Assembly: GCA_943735955.1 (NCBI GenBank)
Contig: OX030957.1
Span: forward strand, 7,361,257 to 7,425,256
DNA length: 64,000 nt
Direction: 5' to 3'
From: Piscicola geometra
Taxonomy: Eukaryota; Annelida; Clitellata; Hirudinida; Piscicolidae
Part shown: piece after piece, positions 15,096 to 26,893 of the stretch
Position numbering within the stretch: position 1 is the stretch's first letter
Layout of the letters: each line of letters starts with the position of its first letter
Made by a program: the position numbers and the translations under genes
The notes under the pieces: model-generated
Told to the model about the DNA's origin: nothing
The model's database searches: none
The model's input: the letters and a program-made list of their open reading frames with translations, nothing else

Positions 15096-16804
15096 ATGAC
15101 ATCTCCATCAAGACATTCCCACTTTCTAATCATCACTACTCACTTCTCTATTATAGCCTATTTGTTTTTTTATTGTTTCAAGGATGCTATGCTAGGTCAT
15201 TTTATACTTGGCTGAATTTACCATAGCATTCCTTGCCAAGTTGTAATGGTTAGTAGAATGATAAGGACTCATTCAAATCATATAATTATTTAATCTTGAT
15301 CTAAATTCATTTTGGTATTACTCTTTGTATCACCCATTGTCTTCTCTCAGTCTGTGGTTTAATTGCATATTCAGTTGAAGTTCAGTTGAGTTTCAAGTTG
15401 CCAACGTTAATTTTGCAATTGAAATAAATTTTCAATGCATTTTTGGTTTCTTTGCTAGCATGCTTTTAAATCTCTGCAAAGTCAACAGACAAAGAATGCC
15501 ATGTTTCCAGATGGGATGGCAACCTTTTAGTGCTTGTGCGCCTTGGTGTCTGCCTGGAAAAGATCCAGTCTGGCCCAATCCGTTGTCCTCAAGTGTCGGA
15601 GACTAGCTATTTTTAAAATATGTTTTTTAGTGAGGCGTATTTTTTTCGTCTGAACCAGTTTCTAAAATTGCAACTTGCACGACACGTGAGGATGATGGAA
15701 GTCTGTGAGTCATAGACTGGAGAGAAGACAGGCTTCAATTAGTACTGCTGCATATGCGACGTGGTCTTACTACTTTACGGATCGCTTGGAAGTGGTTCAA
15801 GTTGCCAGAATGCCTGCGATACACTGCTCATGCAGCTGATGCAGTTTATTCTGGTCTTAGACTCAAAGTTTGTACCGGAGCTATAACGCCTGGAAACACT
15901 GCATTGCATGTGAGCTTCTAAAAGGGTTTAGGACACAGAAACAGTGAATTAAATTACGTAATGAACCTAAAAAGACGGACACAATGAGAAGAAAGTTAGA
16001 TAAATAATTCGATGACGCACAACACATAAATCTTGGCATCAACTCCCAAGGAGTTCAAAAGATCTGCGATGGTTTAACATCTAAACTAGACGCAGTAGCA
16101 AATCATCGCACTTTAGACTCGTTAACAGCATCGTCGCGCTAAAAACGTTCTGCTGCAACGTCACATGAAAAACTTTTACTGAACGTCGCACTAAAAACTC
16201 ACAGCTGAAACGTCGCACTAAGATAATATATGGCTTATTTAAGATTTAAAAAGTTTTATAGTTTCTTGCATTGTTAAATTGATGATGATGATGATGAAAA
16301 AAGTAGACAAATCTATGATGGTTTGTTGATTTGAATTGCACTACCGTGAAATATATGAATTCTTGCATCATTTTTTTGATGGAAGTCTGAAAAAAGGCAA
16401 GGCAAAGGTAATGACATCAGTGTATCTGAAAAGACTTTACTGTCCACTATGGTAATGTTTTCACTGCAAGAAGTGGCTTGATGAAACCATATAACGACTA
16501 TTTGTTATTTTTGTTACGAAAGTAACGAAGAAATCGTATATTTTAAGTTTTTATACAAATATAATAAAAATCCTTTAATTGAATTTACTAAGTATTTATA
16601 ATTTTATAATTATTCATTTAATAAAAATTCCCGAATTGCAAACCGATTAATAACTTCATAAATAACTGAAATAATTCATTCAATAAATAACTAACGTGTC
16701 GGCTAATTATTTAGAAGAACAGAGAAACAAATAAAATAATGATCAGAGAAGCAATTTAGCTCAAATCATTGAATGACCTATCATTTTATCGAGGCTTTAT
16801 TGTA
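15096..16804. other. Intergenic between cyclophilin B and CDC27 (convergent 3' ends)
   Basis: An AATAAA at about 15422 is a plausible cyclophilin polyadenylation signal. Around 16100-16230 a short motif (CGTCGCACTAAAAAC type) recurs three times with spacing. No gene is supportable. Confidence 0.5.
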
Positions 16805-19800
16805 TCAGAGGCCCATGTACCTAAGTTCCATTTCAGTCAAATCATCATCGTCATCGTCACTACCATCTGCACCAGCATCATCATCATTGAAGACTTCATC
16901 ACCTCGATTGGTGGTGACAGTGTCGGTGATGACGCTGAGGACTTGAGAGAGGTTGTTGCAGTCGTCGTCAATGTGCGCATCACCCACCTCGCTCAACGAC
17001 TGCCCGCCCAAACTCCTGTCGACGTCTGTTCGTGCGTGTTGGCGAGATAAGCGTTAGTTGCATCTGGGCTTGCACTTTTCCATAGCAACAACTTGCTAAC
17101 AACTAATACAGACATGAACATAAATATGGCATCGCAATGATGACTTACACCCGTTCATTGAGGCTTCATATCATCCGAGCCAACCCACCAATATAGGCAC
17201 CCAATCACGCACACAAGTAACGAAATCCCACCATCACCATCCATCCATCACCATCACCACCATCACCAGCACCATCCATCCATCACCAGCACCATCACCA
17301 GCACCATCCATCCATCACCAGCACCATCACCAGCACCATCCATCCATCACCAGCACCATCACCAGCACCATCCATCCATCCATCCATCACCATCCATCCA
17401 TCACCATCCATCCATCACCATCCATCCAGCACCATCACCATCCATCCATCACCATCACCATCCATCCATCACCAGCACCATCCATCACCATCCATCCATC
17501 CATCACCAGCACCATCCATCCATCACCATCACCATCCATCCATCACCATCACCATCACCACCACCAGCACCATCCATCCATCACCAGCACCATCCATCCA
17601 TCACCATCACCATCCATCCATCACCAGCACCATCCATCACCATCCATCCATCCATCACCAGCACCATCCATCCATCACCATCACCATCCATCCATCACCA
17701 TCACCATCACCACCACCAGCACCATCCATCCATCACCATCACCACCACCAGCACCACTAGCACCATCCATCCATCACCATCACCATCCATCCATCACCAT
17801 CACCATCCATCCATCACCAGCACCATCCATCCATCACCATCACCACCACCATCCATCACCATCACCACCACCATCCATCACTATCACCACCATCCATCCA
17901 TCACCATCACCATCACCACCACCAGCACCACTAGCACCATCCATCCATCACCATCACCACCACCAGCACCACTAGCACCATCCATCCATCACCATCACCA
18001 TCACCAGCACCACTAGCACCATCCATCCATCACCATCACCATCACCAGCACCACTAGCACCATCCATCCATCACCAGCACCATCACCAGCACCACTAGCA
18101 CCATCCATCCATCACCATCACCACCACCAGCACCACTAGCACCATCCATCCATCACCAGCACCATCACCATCCATCACTATCACCATCCATCCATCACCA
18201 GCACCATCCATCCATCACCATCACCATCACCACCACCAGCCATCAATCACCATTAGAAAGGTCGTCATCGTCGACGGTGTATCGCTTGTTGATGGTCTCC
18301 TTGATGTGGTTGTTGGTGCCTTTCGGGTCGAGGTCCATCGCCCACGAGAAGTTGATGAGGGCCAGGTGGGTGTTGCCAAGTTTGCGGTGGATCTGGGGAG
18401 GAGTGGAGCGAGTGGAAAGCTTCAAATGCTCTCACCATTATATTCAGAGGAAATCGCTGTAATCATTATATAATAGGCAATCACGTTTTCTCTCGACATT
18501 CTCGGCAAGTTGCATCAGCTGCCATTCTCTACCAGCAAGACTCACCCTGCCGATCAAGAAGTACACCAGAGACTCCTTCGGCACAATCTGCTTCAGGTCC
18601 TCCAGCTCTTTCAAGGCCTCCTGTTGTCGAGAAAGCAATGCCTATACATTCAATTAAGTGGCAAGAGCGGTGAAAAATGCAGATGCGTCGTTCAAACTGA
18701 GTTGCTGAGCGTTCAAGTGCTGTCATAAGACTCCGACCTGGGGCCGTTCGTTGGCGAAGAGGACAGAGGCCTTGTGGAACTTGCAGAGTGGGTTTCGCGG
18801 TTCAATGTTGAGAGCGAGGTCGAGTGTGTCCAGAGCCCCGTCAGAGTCCTTCTGCGCGTGTTGAACCTTGTGGTGTGGAGTGTGAATGCGTGAATTAGGT
18901 GACTGTGGAGCTAGCTTAAAGATAGAAACAACGATCATTACGAGAGAATTTAACCTCAATGATTGGGTTTACATAGTAAGTAATTTAGAAGAACTCAACA
19001 AATATCCTTTAATTATAGAAACTACACAAAAAGACTGAAGGAACACAGAAGACTGAAGGAACACAGAAGACCGAAGGAACACAGAAGGCTGAAGGAACAC
19101 AGAAGTCTGAAGGCATGGGCACTAACGACTCCGATGTGGCAGAGGAGAGCTGAAGAGCGCATGTTGATGGCGAGGGCCTTGCCGAAGTAGAAGCCAGCCA
19201 GCGAGAACTTCTCCTGCTTGTAGTGCACCATGCCCAGGCCGTACCTGCGCGCGAAAGAGGGGTGGATGCGAGTGTGGCGTGTGTGAGTCAGGCGAATAAA
19301 GTTCTATCACGAAACTCCCCATGAAGCCTCCTTAAATAACCCATGGTTGAGGCATCAAAACCCGCCAAGACTGCAGCCGCAGACGCACCATGCGTTGTAG
19401 TGGCGTTCGTTGATGCGGATGGCGTTCTGGAAGGCGGTCATCGCCTTGTCGAGTTCCTCGATGAGCGCGTACTCGTGTCCGAGGAGCGTGTATGCGTACG
19501 TGAAGGAGGCGTCGACCTGGATGGCGCGTTGGAAGAACTTGATGGCGGTGTCGTGCTCCTTCTGCAGACTGAAGCAGTTGCCAGTGGCACACCACGCCTG
19601 TCGAATGGCGTGTCGAGGTTGAAGCTCTCCTGACCAATCCCAAAAACCCTCACTCCAATACTATTTGGAGAAATCAATCACAACTATTTATCATCATCAT
19701 CATCATCATCGAGCGGGCGAAGATAAGAGGTCAAGAGGCCTCTTTTTCCGCGGCAAAAACGAGAAAAAATCACAATTCATGAAAGAAGCAAGCAAGCAAA

Positions 19801-19967
19801 CCTCGGGAGAGAGTTTGTCAGTGGTGGTGAGTTGGTGGGCGAGTGCTGAGAGGTCGACTTCGAGCTGCAAGTGCCACAGCACAGTGCTGTACACCTCCAT
19901 GCCCTCCATGCGATGGGGCTCCAGTCTTCGAGCCTCTGCGAACACCTTGTCTGCCTGGTGTGGTGGT

Positions 19968-20009
<42 letters not shown>

Positions 20010-23000
20010 TGTGTGTGGGTGTGTGTGTGTGTGTCGATAGTGTGGTGGTGTCAATGGTGTTGTCGTGTTGATGGTGTGGTGGTGTCAATGGTGTTGTGGT
20101 GTTGATGGTGTGGTATTGTGGATTATGTGGTGCTGTTGATGGTGTGGTGGTATGATGGTGTAGTGGTATGACCAGTCTATTGTGCATTAGTTCAACGGCA
20201 CATTATAAAACCCTTCAAAAACACCAAAAAAGCCTACATGAATGCTAAAAACTCCCTCAAAGCATCAAGAGACCTCCTAAATACCCACCACCACCACCAC
20301 AACCACCACCACCACCACAACCACCACCACAACCACCACAACCACCACCACAACCACCACCACCACAACCACCACCACAACCACCACCACCACAACCAGC
20401 ACCACAACCACCACCACCACCACCACCACCAACACAACCACCACCACCACCACCACAACCACCACCACAACCACCACCACAACCACCACCACAACCACCA
20501 CCACCACCACCACCACCACCACCACCACCACCACCACCACCACCAACGTTTCGGTAGTCGGAGAGTTCGAAGTAGGCTTTTCCCACCTGACAGAGCACCC
20601 AGCCGGTGTTGTAGTGGTGAGGAGGCAGTTTCTTGAAGAGGCTGATCGCCTGCGAGCACTTGTACTGCGAGAGCGCCTGGTAAGCACCGGCCAACTGCTG
20701 CAGTAGTTGGATCAGTCCAGCTGACAGGCAGTGGTGGTTGTCATGGTGTTGGCGGTGGTACTTGGTGTTTGAGTGCTAGAATCGATGGGTAGTAAGTGAG
20801 TTACGTGCGTGAGCAAGCAAACAAACAGCAAGCAACAACAACAAACCACAACAAACAACAACAACAAGCAACAACTACAAACCACAACAAACAACAACAA
20901 GCACAACAAACAACAACAACAAGCACAACAAACAACAACAAACAAACAGCACAAGGCAACTCACAAGCAGACTGCTTCTGCATCTCGACCACATGTTCGA
21001 CTTGTTGGCGCTGGTCGAGAAGGTAGTGACTGCTGCTGTTGCTGCTGCTGTTGCGCGTGCGCATCGACGTGGAGAGCATGGTGGTGGAGGCTGACTTGTT
21101 GTTGACGGTGCTGGTGAGGAGCGAGTGCTTGAGGCCTGAGTCGTGCAGCGGAGTCCACGCCACCTTAAAAGAAGCATGCCTACTTATAATGCGCCAAGGC
21201 ACGCAACTGAGGCGCCACTCACGCCACATACGTCGTGAAATGCCGCATCTTATACACTAGGTATGTGCTAGCTCAAGGTTGGCTCAACAGGCATTTGAAC
21301 TGGCGACCTTTAGGTTGCAGGTCTAACCACTTACCATCTAAGCCAACCCACTCACCTTCGACTTGGTGCGCTTGCTGACCGACTTGCCCACAGGTCGATT
21401 CTCCACCAGCTGGTTCTTCTTGTTTTCCTGATGTGGTGTGGTGTGTGGTTGGTTGGTTGGTTGGTGGAGCGGCAATGTTGTGGTTGGTTGGTTGGTGGAG
21501 CAGCAATGTTGTGGTTGGTTGGTTGGTGGAGCGGCAATGTTGTGGTTGGTTGGTTGATGGAGCGGGAATGTTGTGGTTGGTTGGTTGGTGGAGCGGGAAT
21601 GTTGTGGTTGGTTGGTTGATGGAGCGGCAATGTTGTGGTTGGTTGGTTGATGGAGCGGGAATGTTGTGGTTGGTTGGTTGGTGGAGCGGGAATGTTGTGG
21701 TTGGTTGGTTGGTGGTGTGGCAATGTTGTGGTTGGTTGGTTGGTTTGAAAGCAATGTTGTGGTTGGTTGGTTGATGGAGTGGCAATGTTGTGGTTGGTGT
21801 GTTGGTGGAGTGGCAATGTAGTGGTTGGTTGGTTGGTGGAGTGACAATGTAGTGGTTGGTTGGTTGGTGGAGCAGCAATGTTGTGGTTGGTTGGTGGGTG
21901 GAGTGGCAATGTTGTGGTTGGTTGGTGGGTGGAGTGGCAATGTTGTGGTTGGTTGGTTGGTGGAGCAGCAATGTAGTGGTTGGTTGGTTGGTGGAGTGGC
22001 AATGTTGTGGTTGGTTGGTTGGTGGAGCAGCAATGTAGTGGTTGGTTGGTTGGTGGAGCGGCAATGTTGTGGTTGGTTGGTTGGTGGAGTGGCAATGTAG
22101 TGGTTGGTTGGTTGGTGGAGTGGCAATGTAGTGGTTGGTTGGTTGGTGGAGTGGCAATGTAGTGGTTGGTTGGTTGGTGGAGCAGCAATGTAGTGATTGG
22201 TTGGTTGGTGGAGCAGCAATGTAGTGGTTGGTTAGTTGGTGGAGTGGCAATGTTGTGGTTGGTTGGTTGGTGGAGCAGCAATGTAGTGGTTGGTTGGTTG
22301 GTGGAGTGGCGATGTTGTGGTTGGTTGGTTGGTGGAGCAGCAATGTAGTGGTTGGTTGGTGGGTGGAGTGGCAATGTTGTGGTTGGTTGGTTGGTGGAGC
22401 AGCAATGTTGTGGTTGGTTGGTTGGTTGGTGGAGCAGCAATGTAGTGGTTGGTTATTTGGTGGAGCAGCAATGTGATTGGTTGGTTGGTGGTGTGGCGAT
22501 GATCGAGAGCGCAATTAGTGCAGAGTTTTAGGAGAGCTTCCGCAAGGCCATCAAGCAATAATGCAACCACAAATGCACGATCCATCAAGTGAGCACCTTG
22601 ACTGAGCTGCTGATGTGGTTGAAGAGTCTTGTGCTTCTTCTTAGTCCCATGTTGAATCTGTTAGTGTGCGTGTGTGTGTGTGTGTGTATGTGTGTGTGTG
22701 TGTGTATGTGTGTGTGCTCGACAGCACGCTACAACATATCTATCCCGACTCTCACCACCCTAACCAGCCCCACACCACCACCACCACAATCAACAGCCAG
22801 CGCCATCAGCACCACAACCCACCCCTTGTTGACAGGCGAGTCCTTGCAGAGGTTAGTGTTGCCTGATTGGCTGAAGACAGTGGGCTTGGGGTTGGCGGGA
22901 GGTAGTTGAGAGGGGGCTGTTTGACTCGTCTTCGAAGCCACCTTCGTTTTTATTAAAATTTTTCAAAAAGTTAATTTAAGATCTGTATAAACGATTTTGT

Positions 23001-26000
23001 ACCGGCTTGTTGCCATTGTGGACTACAATGAACGGAGTCTAAAAAGATGATGGATGTGGACGTTGGACCAAGAAGTCACTTAACAATCATTTTACTTGCC
23101 AAACTACTCGAAAAAAACAAAAAAAACAAACACACATCATCCTCATCATCTCCATGATCATCATCATCATAATCACCACCATCATCATCATCATAATCAT
23201 CACACGAGTCGTACAGTGCTGACGATGGGTGAGATGGTGTTGTTGGTGATGTTGACGTCGACTGTGCTCTCCGAAGGGTCCGTTGGCGTGAACGTCAAAG
23301 GCATCAAGCCGAACCTGTGTGCGTGTGTGTGTGTGTATGTGTGCGTGTGTGTGTGGTGATGATAGTGATGGTGAGAAACGAAAACAAAACGATGCATCCT
23401 CACAACTTACAACAGGTCGAAATGTAGTAATCATCCCCCCAAACATAAAGAAGTTACATAGCGTACAAAACCAACCATACATTCACACAACATACATACG
23501 GCATACATACAATACAATGCGTACACTAGGTCAATGTATGATAGGCCATATTATGCTAGACCAATGTTTTCCCATCCTACTTTACTTGATCAATGTTTTC
23601 AGATCACACTTTACTAGGCCAATACTTCAGGTCATACTTTGCATAGAGGGGCGACAATGAACTGCTATTGTATGCTCCGCCAGCACCAGTAGCAGTGGCG
23701 ACCCCGCTGTGCTCCTTCAAATCGGACACCCGTCGTGGCAGTGGCAGACTGCTGGGCATCGATGAGTTGTAGTGGTCGGTGGTGTCGCTGTGCTGCAGTA
23801 GCAGTGAGTCGTCAGGACTGTTGCCCGTGCAGCTGGCAAACAACTCCTTGTGGGATTTGACTATCGGGTCGATCTGTTCATGGATGGGTGGTGTGGATGG
23901 ATGGGATTGTGGTGTAGATGGATGGGATTGTGGTGTGGATGGGTGGGATTGTGATGTAGATGGATGGGATTGTGGTGTGGATGGATGGGATTGTGGTGTG
24001 GATGAATGGGATTGTAGTGTGGATGGGTGGGATTGTGTTGTGGATGGATGGGTGGGATTGTGGTGTGGATGGGTGGAATTGTGGTGTGGATGGATGGGAT
24101 TATAATGTAGATAGATGGGATTGTGATGTGGATGGGTGGGATTGTGGTGTAGATGGATGGGATTATGATGTGGATGGATGGGATTGTGGTGTGGATGGAT
24201 GGGATTGTGATGTGGATGGGTGGGTGGAATTGTGGTGTGGATGGATGGGTGGAATTGTGGTGTGGATGAGGTTGTGAGCTTAAAGCTAATTTCAACTCTA
24301 CCCAAAACAACAAATGAAAAACATGTAACAAGCAAACAAAAACAAGCAACTCTCGAGAGAGAGAGACCCAAACACACACACAAACACACGCACGCGAGAG
24401 AGACCAACATGCTTGGGCGGTTGCTTGATGGTGGAGGGCACGTTGTCGATGAAGGAGAGTGAGGTGAAGGCGGGCTTGCACACCGAGGCGAGACTCTGCA
24501 TGCTCACCTGGAACGTCTGCGAGGGCTCTGTCGTGTCGCCTGCGGGTGGTGTGGTAGTTGCGATTGTGGAGGTGGTAGGTGCGGGTTGTGGATGTGGTAG
24601 GTGTGATTGTGGAGGTGGGTGTGGTGAATTTTTATGGGAAAGGGTTGTGTTTGAAGGGCGTGTAGAAGATCATTACCTAGATACCCAACCAGTCTCTATC
24701 ATTATCACCACGTCCACTACAACCTCCAAAACCACCACAACCACCACGACCATCAGCACCAACAACAGCATGCCTACCACTGCAACCACCTCATCAACTA
24801 CCACCACCAGCACCACCAGCACCAACCCAGTTCGCAGAGCATCCTGAAGGAGGACCACAGGAAGGGATTCAGCTGCAGACTCTCCTTGAAGCAGTACACC
24901 GCCTGCTCCTTGCGCTCCGTCTTGCTGTGGAGGTGGAGGTGGAGGGATGCTTGGAAGTGGAGGTGGTGGAGGGATGCTTTGAGGTGGAGGTAGAGGTGGG
25001 ATGCTTGGAGGTGGAGGTGGTGAAGGGATGCTTTGAGGTGGAGGTGGGATGCTTGGAAGTAAAGGTGGTGGAGGGATGCTTTGAGGTGGAGGTGGTGGAG
25101 GGGTGCTTCAAGGTAGTGTAGGGATGCTTGGAGATGGAAGTGGTGGAGGGATGCTTCAAGGTAGTGGAGGGATGCTTGGAAGTGGAGGGATGCTTGGAGG
25201 GATGCTTGGAAGTGGAGGTGGTGGAGGGATGCTTGAAGGGATGCTTGGAGGTGCAAGTGGTGGAGGGATGCTTGAAGGGATGCTTGGAGGTGCAAGTGGT
25301 GGAGGGATGCTTGAAGGGATGCTTGGAGGTGCAAGTGGTGGAGGGATGCTTGGAGGTGGAGGTGGTTGAGGGATGCTTGGAGGTGGAGGTGGTGAAATGC
25401 TTAGTTGTTGAATAAGAGTAGTGATGGAAGAAGGTGGAGAATGCGATAGTGATTTGATCCTGATATGAATGTTGAAGCCATTTATTAAAATCACAACTCT
25501 CCTACCCACATGTACCTATCCTCCCTCTTTCCGCTCCACAGACCTCCCCCATCCCCACTCCAGCACCCACCTTCCTTCCCACACTTCACAATCCACATCC
25601 CTCCTTCCCTCCCCCCTCCACTCCCACACCCACCACCCCACTCCACAGCCCACATTCCCCCCCTTCACTCCAACAACACCCACCTGCACACATGGCCCAG
25701 GATGTTGAGGGCGAAGGAGGCGAGTTCTCGGAAGTATTGTTTGATCTCCTTGACGCCCTTCTTCAGATCCACCTGCCTCGTCAGTGCCAACTCCGCCTCG
25801 TTTAGTCTGCGAGTCAGTCGTGGTGGTGGTGGTACAAATATTGAAAAACAAAATAGGATTTTATTGAAACAGGTAACTAAACAAATATTTAAATATATAA
25901 GTGGGATTTAATTGATTTATTTGAGAGGATATTCAGTTGCAGCAACAGCCTTACTTATTTAGTTCGTAGCAGCACTTAGCAAGCAGGTATCTGCAGTCTG

Positions 26001-26439
26001 GAGATTGATTTTTGTTTCCCGACAGAAGCATATACGCCTTCCATGGCTTTCCCATTAAGTAGTAACTGGAGGCCAGAAGGTAGAGGGCCTCAGAGCTGGA
26101 AACTGCATTTGGTATTTTGTGGAAAGCATGACTATACTATAATGTGTATTTTAAGCATGTGATTGCTGGAAAAAGAATGATGATTAATGTCATTTGATTT
26201 TAAATTGTGAATGGCTTCCAATTAAATTTAGAAAAACAAACTGTAGAAACCTTCTGCATAAAGTCTTTCACTGAGAAAAGCCGCATCGGAATAATTATAA
26301 AAATTGAAGCATTGGTGTATAGCCGCCTGAGAATAAAAATAAGTTATACTTTAGAAAACTTAATTTTACCATTATAAAATTAATTTTTTAATAAAAAAAA
26401 TAGAATTGTACAAACTTTAACTGGCTCTACCAACAACAT
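16805..26439 (-). CDS. CDC27: CDC27 / APC3, TPR subunit of the anaphase-promoting complex
   Basis: TPR scaffold of APC/C that docks CDC20/CDH1 IR tails. I read 21 exons on the minus strand: 26439-26416, 26326-26251, 26102-25955, 25806-25684, 24924-24827, 24539-24409, 23873-23638, 23314-23206, 23038-23003, 22941-22823, 22657-22597, 21427-21356, 21163-20965, 20720-20548, 19954-19802, 19597-19389, 19244-19127, 18866-18738, 18620-18546, 18392-18251, 17025-16805. They sum to 883 residues plus stop (human 824). Landmarks: [11 protein letters not shown] start, [112 protein letters not shown] and [15 protein letters not shown], then an acidic tail. The first exon codes for eight residues and 23038-23003 is a 12-codon microexon. 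Most introns are tandem repeats. Confidence 0.95.
17200..18245. repeat. CCATCCATCACCATCACC-type array in the last CDC27 intron
   Basis: Roughly 1 kb of CATC, CACCAT and CAGCAC words with higher-order reuse of short blocks. It ends at the donor of exon 18392-18251. The sense-strand intron begins GTGATTGATGGCTGGTGG, so the donor itself is nearly a copy of the repeat word GGTGATGG. Confidence 0.95.
19028..19112. repeat. 18-bp tandem repeat (GAAGGAACACAGAAGACT) in a CDC27 intron
   Basis: Four to five copies with small changes, close to the donor of exon 19244-19127. Confidence 0.85.
19962..20180. repeat. (GT)n and GTGGTGTTGATG tandem tract at a CDC27 acceptor
   Basis: A GT run to about 20033 followed by 12-18-bp GTGGTGTTGATGGTGTGG-like copies. 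In gene sense it is C/A-rich and leads into the acceptor of exon 19954-19802. Confidence 0.85.
20282..20547. repeat. (CCA)n/(CAACCA)n tract at a CDC27 donor
   Basis: A trinucleotide array touching the donor of exon 20720-20548. In sense the intron starts GTTGGTGGTGGTGG. Confidence 0.95.
20818..20952. repeat. (AAC)n-rich tract in a CDC27 intron
   Basis: ACAACAAACAACAACAAGC-type words upstream of the donor of exon 21163-20965. Confidence 0.8.
21277..21348 (-). other. tRNA-like sequence (SINE head or tRNA pseudogene) in a CDC27 intron
   Basis: A 72-nt stretch whose ends pair over 7 bp (GGTTGGC with GCCAACC). It has an A-box-like string (TGGCTTAGATGGTAAGTGG) and a B-box-like string (AGTTCAAATGCC). 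The anticodon loop lacks T33 and the T stem pairs poorly, so it is not a working tRNA. It lies just inside the intron after exon 21427-21356. Confidence 0.5.
21433..22490. repeat. 31-bp minisatellite, ~33 copies, in a CDC27 intron
   Basis: The unit contains GGTTGGTTGGTGGAGC followed by GCAATGTTGTGGTT, with variants (GAGTGG, GTAGTGG, GATGGAGC). It fills almost the whole intron between exons 22657-22597 and 21427-21356. In gene sense it contains no AG over about 1.1 kb. The long ORFs it creates on both strands are repeat artefacts. Confidence 0.97.
22662..22722. repeat. (TG)n microsatellite at a CDC27 acceptor
   Basis: Interrupted TG run directly upstream, in gene sense, of exon 22657-22597. 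Confidence 0.9.
23125..23205. repeat. (CAT)n tract at a CDC27 donor
   Basis: CATCATCATAATCACCACC words that end at the donor of exon 23314-23206. A (TG)n run at about 23318-23356 flanks the acceptor of the same exon. Confidence 0.85.
23880..24275. repeat. ~22-bp minisatellite in a CDC27 intron
   Basis: About 17 copies of a GATGGGATTGTGGTGTGGAT-type unit abutting the acceptor of exon 23873-23638; AG-free in gene sense over about 390 nt. Confidence 0.95.
24930..25400. repeat. GGAGGTGGTGGAGGGATGCTT minisatellite in a CDC27 intron
   Basis: Variable-length units (about 20-39 bp) sharing GGAGGGATGCTTGGAGG. The array abuts the acceptor of exon 24924-24827. A C/T-rich stretch (about 25505-25680) occupies the donor-proximal part of the intron. 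Confidence 0.93.
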
Positions 26440-26893
26440 TTTTAGATGTTTTTATTAAAGTTAAATAAAATAAATTTTTTAAATTTTGGTAGTTTGCGGT
26501 TTTTTATTTGTAGTTTTAAATATAAAACATGACAATCATACATCTATACAACGACTATAAATAAGTAACTAATTATTAACTGGATTATTTAAATTTAATA
26601 TTTGATGTATATTTTTTTTTTATTTAAAAAAAATTCCAATTACTATCTTTAGTTGAAAAAAATTTTTTTAAACATATTTTTATGAAGTAGTTAAATGCAC
26701 AAACAAAAATATGTAAAATTTTGGAATAAAAAATATGTATTCAAATAGTTTAAAATATGTAAATTTAACAATACAAGTATAATTAGTTTAATTTTTTTTG
26801 CCCTGAAAAGTTAGGCGCTGTGAAACAATTCTTGCTGCCAAACATAATTTAGTTTGTGTATCGTTTTTGAAACTGAAATAAGTATATGCAGTG
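26440..26893. promoter_or_regulatory. Probable bidirectional promoter, CDC27 / STOML1
   Basis: 454 bp between divergent start codons, very AT-rich. An in-frame stop at 26879-26881 fixes the STOML1 start downstream of it. No clear core motif is seen. Confidence 0.5.

Noticed and set aside
20234..20694. Poly-His, poly-Gly and poly-Trp ORFs
   Set aside because: (CCA)n tract at a CDC27 donor; only the CDC27 exon 20548-20720 inside is real.
21273..22514. 413-codon ORF rich in Thr, Gln, Asn and His (minus) and overlapping ORFs on both strands
   Set aside because: It is the 31-bp minisatellite of a CDC27 intron read in frame; the unit and its variants explain all six frames.
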